This document shows positions 7,750 through 15,346 of a stretch of 20,328 nucleotides of DNA, one piece after another; position 1 is the first letter of the stretch; every line of letters starts with the position of its first letter. The DNA is taken from assembly GCA_016713865.1 (NCBI GenBank), contig JADJOG010000032.1, positions 1 to 20,328 on the forward strand. Reading direction: 5' to 3'. Below the pieces are notes generated by a model. It was not told the DNA's origin. It saw only the letters and a list, made by a program, of their open reading frames with translations, and ran no database searches. The position numbers and the translations under genes were made by a program. Origin of the DNA: Flavobacteriales bacterium. GTDB lineage: Bacteria; Bacteroidota; Bacteroidia; Flavobacteriales_F; PHOS-HE28.

Positions 7750-8330
7750 CGCACTACGAATGGTTCATCGACCTGCGGCGAAGGTCCGGCAACAATGCGC
7801 ACGGTTCGATTCGCAAGGTCGGATTTCAGGGAGAAGCTGCCGTAGGAGATGCGCTCTCCAAGAGAGGTCGAATAAATGAAGGTCCCATCGGCTATGCGTG
7901 ATGGCTGCGCCGATGCCACGCCATTGCGTCCATAGCTCCAATCGAGAGCAGTCACGAACCCATCGATGAAACCAAAACGCTGTATGCGCATATCATCCGA
8001 GACCACCCCCAATGCAAGTATGGTGTCGCCCCGAGCGAAGCCGTGTGCTTCACTACTGTTCGCTGTACCGACGCGACCCAACATCAAGGTGCCCGGCAGC
8101 GTGCGCACCACCACGTGGCAACCGCCATAGCTCACCGGGATGTCGCAGGTGCTCTCGCCGAGCATGCCAGATACCAACAGGTCCATGATGCCATCGCCGG
8201 TCATGTCCACGCTGTCTGGCGCTGGGAACCCGCATCCGTAGAAACGCGGCAGGGTAGGTGTGCCTGGTTGCGCGCGCAGGTTCATGCACGCCAGTGCGCA
8301 GAACAGGAATAGTACAGGTCCGGTGGTCAT
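7746..8330 (-). CDS. secreted protein with one DxTGDGxxD repeat unit (194 aa)
   Basis: Signal peptide (about residues 1-21, ending LRAQ) followed by one unit like those in the next gene. It has VDMTGDGIMDLLVSG, then CHVVVRTLPGTLMLG, and near the end DGTFIYSTSLGERISYGSFS. That last block lines up with DGALVYRTLEYGRPIIGALE in the final unit of the downstream protein, supporting paralogy by duplication. I chose the ATG at 8330, which overlaps the upstream stop as TGATG; a GTG one codon earlier is possible. The stop overlaps the downstream start by 4 nt. It is probably periplasmic or surface exposed. Function unknown; the acidic motif suggests but does not prove calcium binding. Confidence 0.82.
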   Translation of the reverse strand: MTTGPVLFLFCALACMNLRAQPGTPTLPRFYGCGFPAPDSVDMTGDGIMDLLVSGMLGESTCDIPVSYGGCHVVVRTLPGTLMLGRVGTANSSEAHGFARGDTILALGVVSDDMRIQRFGFIDGFVTALDWSYGRNGVASAQPSRIADGTFIYSTSLGERISYGSFSLKSDLANRTVRIVAGPSPQVDEPFVVR

Positions 8331-8893
8331 CACTGAATGTTCAAGGGTGTCCCTTCAAGCACACCACGCCCGCGCACATCGAGTGTGCCATCCGGCAGCA
8401 GGAGGGTGATGGTCATCTCAGCCAGGTATACCGCCTCGGAAGTGGTGATGCGCACAATGGAACGTTCCCAGTCGCGCGGCTCCATCATCATCCAGCCTTT
8501 GCCATCGTGCTGCGCGCCATAGCCTTTGTAGCACACGTGCAAGGCGCCTGGCCCCCAACGCAAGCGACCGGCAGCAAGACCAGCTTTCAACGAATCCGGA
8601 TGAAGCACATCACCCGCCTTCGGTGCTGCGATCACCCAATAGCCTTGGCGATCCTTCTCGTGCAGGAACTCGGAATGCTCATAGTTCACCACACGACGGA
8701 TGCAATTCCCCGAACTGCTGGGCACATCATCGGTGCCCACGCCCAGGGTCATCACCTGTACATCGTTGCGTGCAATGTCCTGGAGAGGCACGCCGTAGCC
8801 GCCCATGCCGCAGGGATCGAGGAACAACAGTTCAGGGCCTGGCTGCGCGACTACGAAGAGCGGCAGGAAGCTGAGCAGCAGCAGGAATTTCAT
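8330..8893 (-). CDS. secreted protein of unknown function (187 aa)
   Basis: The frame is open to 9037, but the region above 8893 is Arg/Ser-rich and overlaps the upstream gene. The ATG at 8893 gives an obvious signal peptide (residues 1-17, MKFLLLLSFLPLFVVAQ) and overlaps the upstream stop by 4 nt. The mature protein has few hallmarks: GTDDVPSSSGN, a Cys pair (LHVCYKG and GNCIRR), an aromatic stretch KGWMMMEPRDWERS, and a beta-rich C terminus LAEMTITLLLPDGTL. I recognise no family. Its place as second gene of the coupled operon suggests it works with the other three exported products. Confidence 0.82.
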   Translation of the reverse strand: MKFLLLLSFLPLFVVAQPGPELLFLDPCGMGGYGVPLQDIARNDVQVMTLGVGTDDVPSSSGNCIRRVVNYEHSEFLHEKDRQGYWVIAAPKAGDVLHPDSLKAGLAAGRLRWGPGALHVCYKGYGAQHDGKGWMMMEPRDWERSIVRITTSEAVYLAEMTITLLLPDGTLDVRGRGVLEGTPLNIQ

Positions 8894-9430
8894 CGCGGAT
8901 ACAAGGTGATGGCAACTGGGTGAAAAGCGGGACGGTCGTGAAGTTCCGGATACACGGACTCGTCGAACACGCTGCACAGGGGATAGCTGTCGAACGCGCT
9001 GAGCGGCACCACCACTTGCTTGTAGCGCACAGGCCATTGATCCCTTCGCTTGTTCAATGGCCCGGCATCGCGTTCATCCTGCACCAGCACCTTCATTTTC
9101 GCTGTGTGGAAGTTGTTGGGCACCACAAGAATGTAATTGTCTTCCGCAAAGGGGAACAGGTACTTCGCCTGAGGTCCCGGGCGATGCCTTACGTCCGGAA
9201 CTTCCCAAGCTGTGCGGTCGGTATTGCGCACGAACGGTGCAATGGGCCTACCGGCTATGGTCACAGGTACGTTGTTGCTATCCAACAGGGTGACCCGTAG
9301 GCCTTCCACCATGGTCGTATCGCCATTGGCATGTGGCCGCACCGCGATCAAGGAGGAGAAATCATAGCCGCAGTGCTGGGCGGAAAGGCCCACGGGAAAG
9401 AGCAGCGCGAAGAGGATGATCGCGCTTCAT
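8890..9430 (-). CDS. secreted protein of unknown function, first gene of the operon; frameshift in signal peptide near 9421
   Basis: An uninterrupted frame starts only at a GTG (9393) and begins GLSAQHCGYDF, that is, right after a signal-peptide cleavage site. Upstream codons read IILFALLFPV, a perfect hydrophobic core, but are cut off by a stop. Removing one G from the CGCG at 9421-9424 joins them to the ATG at 9430 and gives MKRIILFALLFPVGLSAQ, so the sequence very probably carries a one-base insertion. The corrected product is 179 residues. The mature part has HCGYDFSSLIAVRPH, then a beta-rich middle and a C terminus with SVFDESVYPELHDRPAFHPVAITLYPR-like acidic/aromatic content. It overlaps the next gene by 4 nt. 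Function unknown. Confidence 0.75.
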
Positions 9431-9439
9431 CGGAGCGCA

Positions 9440-9489
9440 GTACACACGAAGCGCGATTCGGTTCGAACGTTTCGTTGGCAGCTGTGTAC
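9440..9489. promoter_or_regulatory. coaxial nested palindromes in a divergent spacer
   Basis: The 67-bp spacer between the four-gene operon (start 9430) and the plus-strand gene (start 9498) contains GTACACA (9440-9446) and its reverse complement TGTGTAC (9483-9489). Exactly between them lies the 8-bp palindrome GTTCGAAC (9461-9468), with the same centre (9464.5). Such symmetry fits a shared operator. No convincing TAnnTTTG element is seen for either gene. Confidence 0.3.
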
Positions 9490-9497
9490 AGGTGGCT

Positions 9498-10007
9498 ATG
9501 CGGCTCGCCCTCCTTTTCACGCTCCTTCTTCCATTGGTTGCCCACGCCGACAACGACCCGCAACTTGCTGCAGCCATCAAGAGCGGTCACGTGCATCGCA
9601 TCGATCGCTGCATGCGCCGGTTCATTCAACGCGAAGGCCCTGCGCTCCAGCCCCATACCGCGCTGCATCACCTGGGGAGCGCCGAGGTGCGCATGATGGT
9701 ACTGTATGAGATGCTGCGCCGGCAGATCGGCGTGCTAGAGGTGGACTGGGACCGATGCGTGCCCAAGGCGCAGACCTGGCCCGGAACCTATACGCTCGGA
9801 GTGGTGCTACGCACGCGGGATGGGCATGTGGACGACCTCATGGAACGGTGCTACACCATAAAGGGCGGTGTGCCGGGAACGCTCCGTCTGTTCGGGTGGC
9901 GGCCCCATGTGCGCAAGGATCGCCATGACCTGAAGTGCGTGAAGGCGCGCGCGTGCCTCGGTTTCCTCGAAGAGCAGCGCGCATACTGTGATCGATGGGG
10001 CCGCTGA
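9498..10007 (+). CDS. small secreted protein of unknown function (169 aa)
   Basis: The ATG at 9498 gives a signal peptide (residues 1-17, MRLALLFTLLLPLVAHA); a GTG two codons earlier would only add two residues. The mature protein starts DNDPQLAAAIKSGHVHRIDRCMRRF, which looks like a helical pair (a weak ankyrin-like opening). It then has a mixed region with WPGTYTLGVVLRTRDG and a Cys-containing C terminus (CYTIKG, LKCVKARACLGF). It has five Cys in the mature part. It is divergent from the four-gene operon and convergent with the SH3-like gene, ending only 10 nt before it. I recognise no family. Confidence 0.75.
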   Translation: MRLALLFTLLLPLVAHADNDPQLAAAIKSGHVHRIDRCMRRFIQREGPALQPHTALHHLGSAEVRMMVLYEMLRRQIGVLEVDWDRCVPKAQTWPGTYTLGVVLRTRDGHVDDLMERCYTIKGGVPGTLRLFGWRPHVRKDRHDLKCVKARACLGFLEEQRAYCDRWGR

Positions 10008-10017
10008 GTTGCCCTGC

Positions 10018-10906
10018 TTACTCCTCCTCCACCACCACGTAGCGCCGCTCTTCCATCACCTTGCCATTCGGCACCAATGCTTTGCCATCCCAGCGCAGGT
10101 GCTCTCGGCGAAGGATGCGCGTGAGCATGGGCGCGATCACTTCGTCTTCGCCTTCCTGCTGCTCTGCTTCTTCGTAGGTGCTCGTCACACGCACGACGGC
10201 ATCGGCCTCGCCCTGCATGTCGCTTGGATAAAGGAAGGTCACGCTCTCGCTGTATTCGCCATCGGGCGTGCCCATCAGGTCTGCCGCGTGGTGGAAACGA
10301 TCACCGCTCCAGAACACCACCACATCGCCAGTGGTGCAGCCGCAGCCGTCAACGCAGGGTACGCTGAGCGTGATCACATCGTCCACGTTGCGCAGGCCGA
10401 GGCTTCCGTTGTTCCGCACTTCCTCAAAGCCCCAGGCGAAGCTTCGCAGCACGATGCGGTCCAGCTCCCGGCCATTCTTCACCGCAACGATGCGATAGCT
10501 GAAGTCGATGCGACCCGTGTCTGACCGCGTCACATGATCGATGCCGCCGAAGAACTTCACGCTGGCGTCGGCATGACTGCCGAAGCTGCGTTGCGCGAGG
10601 TTGCCGCCCCAGGTCCAACCTCGGTGCCGCGCAGTGCCACACGATACCAATGGCTCATTATGCCGAGCAGCTCCAAAGTGTCTTGCGACACGTCGAGCAC
10701 AGCGACCTCTTCGCCAGCACGGGCCTTCAGCACCACGGGCGCGGTCATCGAAGCTTCGCTGTGCACCGGAGCGTCGGCGAAGAGCACATAACGGGGTCGG
10801 CTTCCTCCGGAAAGAGGTATTACGCGCGCGGCGTGTGATAGATGAAGGGTGCCTGCGCATGGGCCATTGAGGCGCAGAGAAAGAGAACAGGAACGAGTAG
10901 TCGCAT
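10018..10906 (-). CDS. secreted SH3-like (bacterial SH3b) protein, two frameshifts
   Basis: Three frames must be joined. The ATG at 10906 gives a signal peptide (MRLLVPVLFLCASMAHAQ) and then APFIYHTPR. After a one-base loss in the CG run at about 10821-10832, a second frame continues PRYVLFADAPVHSEAS, LKARAGEEVAVLDVS and SHWYRVALRGTEVG. This is a bacterial SH3-like fold: variable RT-like loop, GEEV strand, HWYRV strand. After another one-base loss near 10614-10623 the third frame gives GWTWGGNLAQRSF and runs to the stop at 10018. Restoring both bases gives 296 residues in one frame. The C-terminal part contains CVDGCGCTTGD and ends in EEE. Without correction the third frame has a false Arg-rich N terminus reaching into the next gene. 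SH3b domains often bind cell-wall peptides; the ligand here is unknown. Confidence 0.75.
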
Positions 10907-10976
10907 GGTCGCGCGGTGGCCAAAGATCGCGCCAGCACGGACTTCACACATCGCTTGCACCCGATACCGTGCCCCC

Positions 10977-11366
10977 ATGCGCCGCATCCCCTTCCGTTTT
11001 GCAGCATGGTCGCTGCTGCTGCTCTTCGAAGCGGCCATCATCTTCCAGCTCACCGTCCTTGCGGGTTTCATCCCCACCGAGATGGTCTGGGGCGGGCGCT
11101 TGCAGAATGCGGAGGAACGCACCGTCGGCGCGGTGGTGAGCATCAGCGTGCTTGTGCTGGTATCCCTCGCCGTGCTCAACCGCATGGGCATCATCGGGCG
11201 CGCCTCGTCGGCATTCGGCATGTGGGGCATGTGGCTGGTGTGCGCGCTTTTCCTCCTCAACACCATCGGCAACCTCTTCGCCATAGACCTCCGCGAGACA
11301 CTCATCTTCACGCCGATCACATTGGTAAGCGCAGTGCTTGCGGCGCGCGAGGCCATGGGCGATTAA
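10977..11366 (+). CDS. four-helix integral membrane protein of unknown function (129 aa)
   Basis: The ATG at 10977 gives MRRIPFRFAAWSLLLLFEAA, a positively charged start running straight into a membrane helix. The 45 residues upstream in the same frame are antisense to the SH3-like gene and not protein-like. Four hydrophobic segments are visible: AAWSLLLLFEAAIIFQLTVL, VGAVVSISVLVLVSLAVL, GMWGMWLVCALFLLNTIG and LIFTPITLVSAVLAA. No catalytic motif stands out. It is divergent from the SH3-like gene (70 bp) and lies 62 bp before the ChaN-like gene. Function unknown. Confidence 0.78.
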   Translation: MRRIPFRFAAWSLLLLFEAAIIFQLTVLAGFIPTEMVWGGRLQNAEERTVGAVVSISVLVLVSLAVLNRMGIIGRASSAFGMWGMWLVCALFLLNTIGNLFAIDLRETLIFTPITLVSAVLAAREAMGD

Positions 11367-11428
11367 TCCATCCTCGTCTCCTCGCGGTCGTCAGCTTCGC
11401 AACCGATCAGAAACCGTTCTTTCGCTGC

Positions 11429-12301
11429 ATGAGGCCGCGCATCCTTCTCCCCCACTCGCTCCTATTCATCGTCGCGATGCTTTGCATCGGGCATGCTTCG
11501 GCGCAAGTACTGCCCAACTATGCGCTATTCAACGCCAAGGGCGGCAAGGTCTCGCACAAACGCATGCTGCAAACCTTGGCCGCCGCCGATGTGGTGCTCT
11601 TCGGCGAGCTGCACAACAACTCCATCGCGCACTGGCTGCAACTCGAAGTGGCGCGCGAGCTCGCCATGCGCGGCAACTTGGTTCTAGGCGCCGAGATGAT
11701 CGAGGCCGATGATCAAGCAACGCTCGATGCGTACCTGCGCGGCGAGATCGACCAAGCAGCCTTCGACACGCTAGCCCGCTTGTGGAAGAACCATCCCACC
11801 GACTACGCGCCATTGGTTGAATTGGCCAAGGCGCGCAAGCTGCCCTTCGTGGCCTGCAACGTGCCGCGCCGTTATGCGCGCGCCGTGAACCGGGGCGGCT
11901 TCGAGGCATTGGACACCGTGCCAACGGATCAGCGCCGCTTCATTGCTCCACTGCCCATCGCATTCGACCCCACCCTGCCAGGCTACGTGAAGATGCTGGC
12001 CATGCTGGGCGATCACGCCACGCCAAACACCGTGAAGGCCCAAGCGCTGAAGGACGCCACCATGGCCCACTTCATCCTGAAGCACCTGCCGACAACGGGC
12101 CGCTTCCTCCATTTCAACGGCAGCTTCCATTCCGATTACCACGAAGGCATCTATTGGTACCTGAAGCGCGCTCGTCCCGACCTCCAAGTGGTCACCATCG
12201 CCACCATCACTTCGGATCAATTGAAGAAGCTGCCCGCCGAGAATCTCGGCCAGGCGGACATCATCCTCTGCGTAGATGCGGATGTGCCGGGGTCGTATTG
12301 A
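11429..12301 (+). CDS. ChaN family (heme-binding uptake / Tiki superfamily) secreted protein
   Basis: The 290-residue product has a signal peptide (about residues 1-26, ending ASAQ). The mature part has the ChaN-family hallmark DVVLFGELHNNSIAHWLQLE near residues 54-73 (GExH metal-binding-type motif). It continues with NLVLGAEMIEADDQ, an Arg/Tyr-containing central block, and the C-terminal FNGSFHSDYHEGI that matches the family's second conserved His region. Campylobacter ChaN binds two hemes and is linked to iron uptake; other members of the superfamily are metal-dependent proteases or esterases. No Cys follows the signal peptide, so it is probably periplasmic rather than a lipoprotein. No iron-uptake genes are adjacent, so the role stays open. 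Confidence 0.88.
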   Translation: MRPRILLPHSLLFIVAMLCIGHASAQVLPNYALFNAKGGKVSHKRMLQTLAAADVVLFGELHNNSIAHWLQLEVARELAMRGNLVLGAEMIEADDQATLDAYLRGEIDQAAFDTLARLWKNHPTDYAPLVELAKARKLPFVACNVPRRYARAVNRGGFEALDTVPTDQRRFIAPLPIAFDPTLPGYVKMLAMLGDHATPNTVKAQALKDATMAHFILKHLPTTGRFLHFNGSFHSDYHEGIYWYLKRARPDLQVVTIATITSDQLKKLPAENLGQADIILCVDADVPGSY

Positions 12302-12411
12302 TAGCCTTCGCGTCCTCCACTTCATCCACCCCATTTCCCGCTTCGTCCACCGCAGTGCCCTAGCGGGTGCTCCAGCTGATTCCCGTCATGCTCGCAAGCC
12401 CCACCTTCGGG

Positions 12412-12419
12412 CAGCTTTG
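12412..12419 (+). promoter_or_regulatory. weak -7-like element CAGCTTTG
   Basis: CAGCTTTG matches TAnnTTTG at all but the first position and lies 22 nt before the ATG of the propeller gene at 12442. There is no TTTG -33 box at the expected distance. The 140-bp spacer after the ChaN-like gene holds nothing stronger. Confidence 0.2.
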
Positions 12420-12441
12420 AACGGCACAACCAGCACCTCGC

Positions 12442-13888
12442 ATGACTCGCTTCTGCACATCGCTCCTCCTCCTCGCATCCATCACTAGCGCGCACGCGCA
12501 AGTCACCGTCGATTGGGTGCAGCCGCTCAATGGCCTCGCCATCGCGCTTGATCAGCAGAACAACGTGTTCACGGTGAACTACGACGCCAACCTCGGCGGT
12601 GACATCACCCTGACGAAGCGCGCTTCCAACGGCAGCCTGATCTGGAACGCGGCGTACGACCAGACCAGCACCACGCGCACCGACCGCGCCACCTGGGTGG
12701 CCACCGACCAACAGGACAATGCCATCGTCACCGGCACCATCACCAGCGGCTTCAGCAGCCCCGTGAACGCGAACAGCCTCGTGATGAAGTTCGATCCCGA
12801 TGGCGAGCTGATTTGGCGCGTGGTGTACGAGACCGACTTCGATGGCTCCTCCACGCGCAAATGCGTGGTGGACAAGGCCAACAACATCTACGTGCTGGGT
12901 CTGGGCATGGGACCGAACGGCATGGTGACCAAGGTGAAGAAGCTGGACCCCGACGGCGGCACCGTGTGGGATTGGTACGATGCGCAAGGCATCGGCGCGC
13001 CCATCAACATCAAGTTCACGCCCGATAGCCAGCTCGTGATCAGCGCCCGCGGCATCACTGGTTCCATCAACGGCTATGCGCGCATCGACCGCGATGGCAA
13101 CACCATCTGGAGCCTGCCCGGCGTGAACAGCTTCACAGTGGGTGATGCGGCCGGCGATGCGTTCGGCAACACGTTCTGCGTGCATGGCACACCGGCCAGC
13201 GGCGGCGGCAGCGTGATCAAGAAGCTATCGCCCACCGGTACATTGATCTGGGAGTACACTTACCCCATCACCGCCTATCGCGTGGAGGCGGGCAGCGATG
13301 GCGCACCCGTTGTGAGCGGCTTCCCCCTGGTGGGCAGCGGCGGCGCGGCCTTCCTGAAAGCATCGTCCGATGGCGACCAGCTCTGGGTGAACAACGATGC
13401 CGATGGCCCCAACAATTTCCTGCTGCACGCGCAGATGCTACTCGACGCCGATAACAACGCCTACCTGTGCGCGGGCATCCTCTTCAGCATGGGCATCTGC
13501 AAGGTACACAGCGATGGCAGCAGCGCATGGAACGTCACCGCCGGCAGCAGCAACTCGCAGGGCTTCGCACTCGGCAGCGACAATGCTGTGTACGTGGTGG
13601 GCGGCTCCACCCTGCGGCTCATGCAGGACATCACCACTTCGGTGGATGAACGCATGTCTAGCACAAGCATTCGCGCCTATCCATCACCTGCGCACGAACA
13701 GCTCTGGGTGGAATGGCCGGGGCATGGCATCAGCACGTGGCGCCTGCATTCGGTAACGGGTGCGTTGTTGGCGGAAGGAAGATGGATGAATGGGCCGATT
13801 GATATCTCAGCGATGCCGACCGGGATCCTGCTCTTGGAGCTGCGTGATTCCGGAGGTGAACGCACTTCTGAAGGTGGTGCGGGAGTAA
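12442..13888 (+). CDS. secreted beta-propeller protein with T9SS C-terminal sorting domain; frameshift near 13868
   Basis: Signal peptide (residues 1-20, ending AHAQ), then about 380 residues of repeated blades of the SBBP/PQQ-like type with cores such as KFDPDGELIW, KLDPDGGTVWDW, RIDRDGNTIW and KLSPTGTLIW, each closing with NNIYV- or NAYL-like strands. A T9SS C-terminal domain follows (about 415-481) with YPSPAHEQLWVEW and PTGILLLELRDSGGERT. The frame as given overruns to 14142 with a junk tail antisense to the desaturase. Removing one T from ACTTCTG (13864-13870) yields RTLKVVRE and a TAA at 13886-13888, a standard sorting-domain end, giving 481 residues. It is likely a surface protein. Propeller binding partners are unknown. 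Confidence 0.87.
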
Positions 13889-13963
13889 GGGCCAACGCGG
13901 CATTGTACTACGCTTCCACGTTGATGCTGGCTGCTGATCGCCGCCGCACGATGAACCACTCAT

Positions 13964-15052
13964 TCAACCGCGCCCCAAATGCCGCAACCGCCGCACATGC
14001 GAGCGGATGGCCTGCCGCGTGGTCCTCTTCACGTTGTAAGGCAGACCATGCTCTTCGGCCACACGCGCCACAATGGGAGCGATGGCCGGATAGTGGATGT
14101 GCGAGACGTACGGGAAGAGGTGGTGCTCGATCTGGTAGTTGAGGCCTCCGGTGAACCAGGTGACGAAACGGTTGCACGGCGCGAAGTCAGCCGTGGTGCG
14201 CAGCTCATGCACCACCCATTCCGTCGGGATCACGCCATTGGCATCGGGCAAGGGCTGCTCTGCGCCTTCCACCACATGCGCCAGCTGGAACACCGTGCCC
14301 AGGATCACGCCGCAGGTGAAGTGCATGAGGACGAAGCCGATGAGCACCTGCCACCACAGCAACGGCGTGAGCCAGAGCGGCAGCCCGATGAAGAGGGCCA
14401 CATGCGCCGCCTTCACCACCACCATGGCCATGAAGGCGAGCGTGTAGTTGTACTTCTCTTTCCGCAGATGCCGTGTGCGGCGCGCCTTCGCCAAGGAGAA
14501 GAAGTCGTTGCCGAGCTTCACAATGGTGAGCAAGCCGTAGAAGAAGAAGGCGTACACGTGCTGCCAACGGTGAACGCGCCACAGCGGCGCATGCTCGCTG
14601 AAACGCAGCAGTTCCGGCGGATCGATGTCCTGATCCACCTCATCGACATTGGTATGCGTATGGTGCGCGCCGTTGTGCTGCAGCTTCCAGGTGTGCGCAT
14701 CGCTGCCCAGCAGGTACATGGTGCCGCCGAGCCATTGGTTCACCCAAGCGTGCGTGCTGGTGGCGCCGTGCAGCGCATCGTGCATCACGCCCATGCCTAC
14801 GCCGGCCATGCCCACGCCCATGGCCACATACAGCAGCACGGCAAGCCAAGCCGGTGGCGAGAGCGCCACTATGGCCACCAAGGGCGCTAAGAAGAGCGCG
14901 AGCATGAGCACCACTTTCACGGCGATTCGGCGATCGGCCTTGAAGCCGATGCCCTGTTGCTGGAAGTGCGCGTGGACCTGCGCGCGCAGCGCAGCGGCGA
15001 AGGGCTTCGTGGTGGCATCGTTGCCGATATAACGAGGGATGGGTACACCCAT
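13964..15052 (-). CDS. membrane fatty acid desaturase (acyl-CoA/acyl-lipid, front-end-like)
   Basis: The 362-residue di-iron membrane desaturase introduces a double bond into acyl chains in the inner membrane, usually to adjust fluidity. All three histidine boxes are present: HDALH (91-95), QHNGAHH (H126, H130, H131) and QIEHH (307-311). The Gln in the third box is typical of front-end and linoleoyl-CoA-type desaturases, which often carry a cytochrome b5 domain; none is present here, so an external ferredoxin or cytochrome would be needed. Four membrane segments are visible in two pairs (about 45-90 and 205-260). The Arg-rich C terminus (RSHVRRLRHLGRG) is unremarkable. It is convergent with the propeller gene, with 75 bp between the corrected ends. 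Regiospecificity cannot be assigned. Confidence 0.92.
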   Translation of the reverse strand: MGVPIPRYIGNDATTKPFAAALRAQVHAHFQQQGIGFKADRRIAVKVVLMLALFLAPLVAIVALSPPAWLAVLLYVAMGVGMAGVGMGVMHDALHGATSTHAWVNQWLGGTMYLLGSDAHTWKLQHNGAHHTHTNVDEVDQDIDPPELLRFSEHAPLWRVHRWQHVYAFFFYGLLTIVKLGNDFFSLAKARRTRHLRKEKYNYTLAFMAMVVVKAAHVALFIGLPLWLTPLLWWQVLIGFVLMHFTCGVILGTVFQLAHVVEGAEQPLPDANGVIPTEWVVHELRTTADFAPCNRFVTWFTGGLNYQIEHHLFPYVSHIHYPAIAPIVARVAEEHGLPYNVKRTTRQAIRSHVRRLRHLGRG

Positions 15053-15346
15053 GACTGTTCCGTGGCCCGCCGACCGGTGTTGTAGCGGCGAACGGAGGTG
15101 CTCCCGCGATGGTAGATGGGACGACGGGGCCGGACTCTTCCGGGGGCCGGTGGCGCACGACTACGATGTGCGCCTTGTACATGCCTGCGTGGCGCGTAAC
15201 GTGGTCGAAGGTAGGCCATCCGGCACAGCAGCGGCCGAATGGGTGCAATAGCCCCCTTCCCTACCGCGCCGCTATCGCGATTAGACGTCATCATGGCGCC
15301 TGACGACCCTCACGACGCCACTCATTATAATCCCTCAACTTGCACC
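15053..15346. other. 294-bp divergent spacer without a supported gene
   Basis: This lies between the desaturase (minus) and the zinc-motif protein (plus). Short open frames exist on both strands but are rich in Arg, Pro and Gly and lack a convincing start. The only structure I see is a small perfect hairpin CCGGA-CTCT-TCCGG (15130-15143). A TATAAT occurs at 15326-15331, 15 nt before the downstream ATG. No TAnnTTTG element was found for either gene. Confidence 0.4.

Noticed and set aside
12395..12416. Possible hairpin after the ChaN-like gene
   Set aside because: Stem is only 4+3 bp with a bulge and no T-run, so it is too weak to call a terminator.
12322..13185. Antisense open frame of 287 residues over the propeller gene
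   Set aside because: His/Val/Ala-rich composition typical of a shadow; the sense strand shows repeated propeller blades.
15326..15331. TATAAT resembling a sigma-70 -10 box
   Set aside because: Bacteroidota promoters use TAnnTTTG; there is no matching upstream element and it lies only 15 nt before the ATG.
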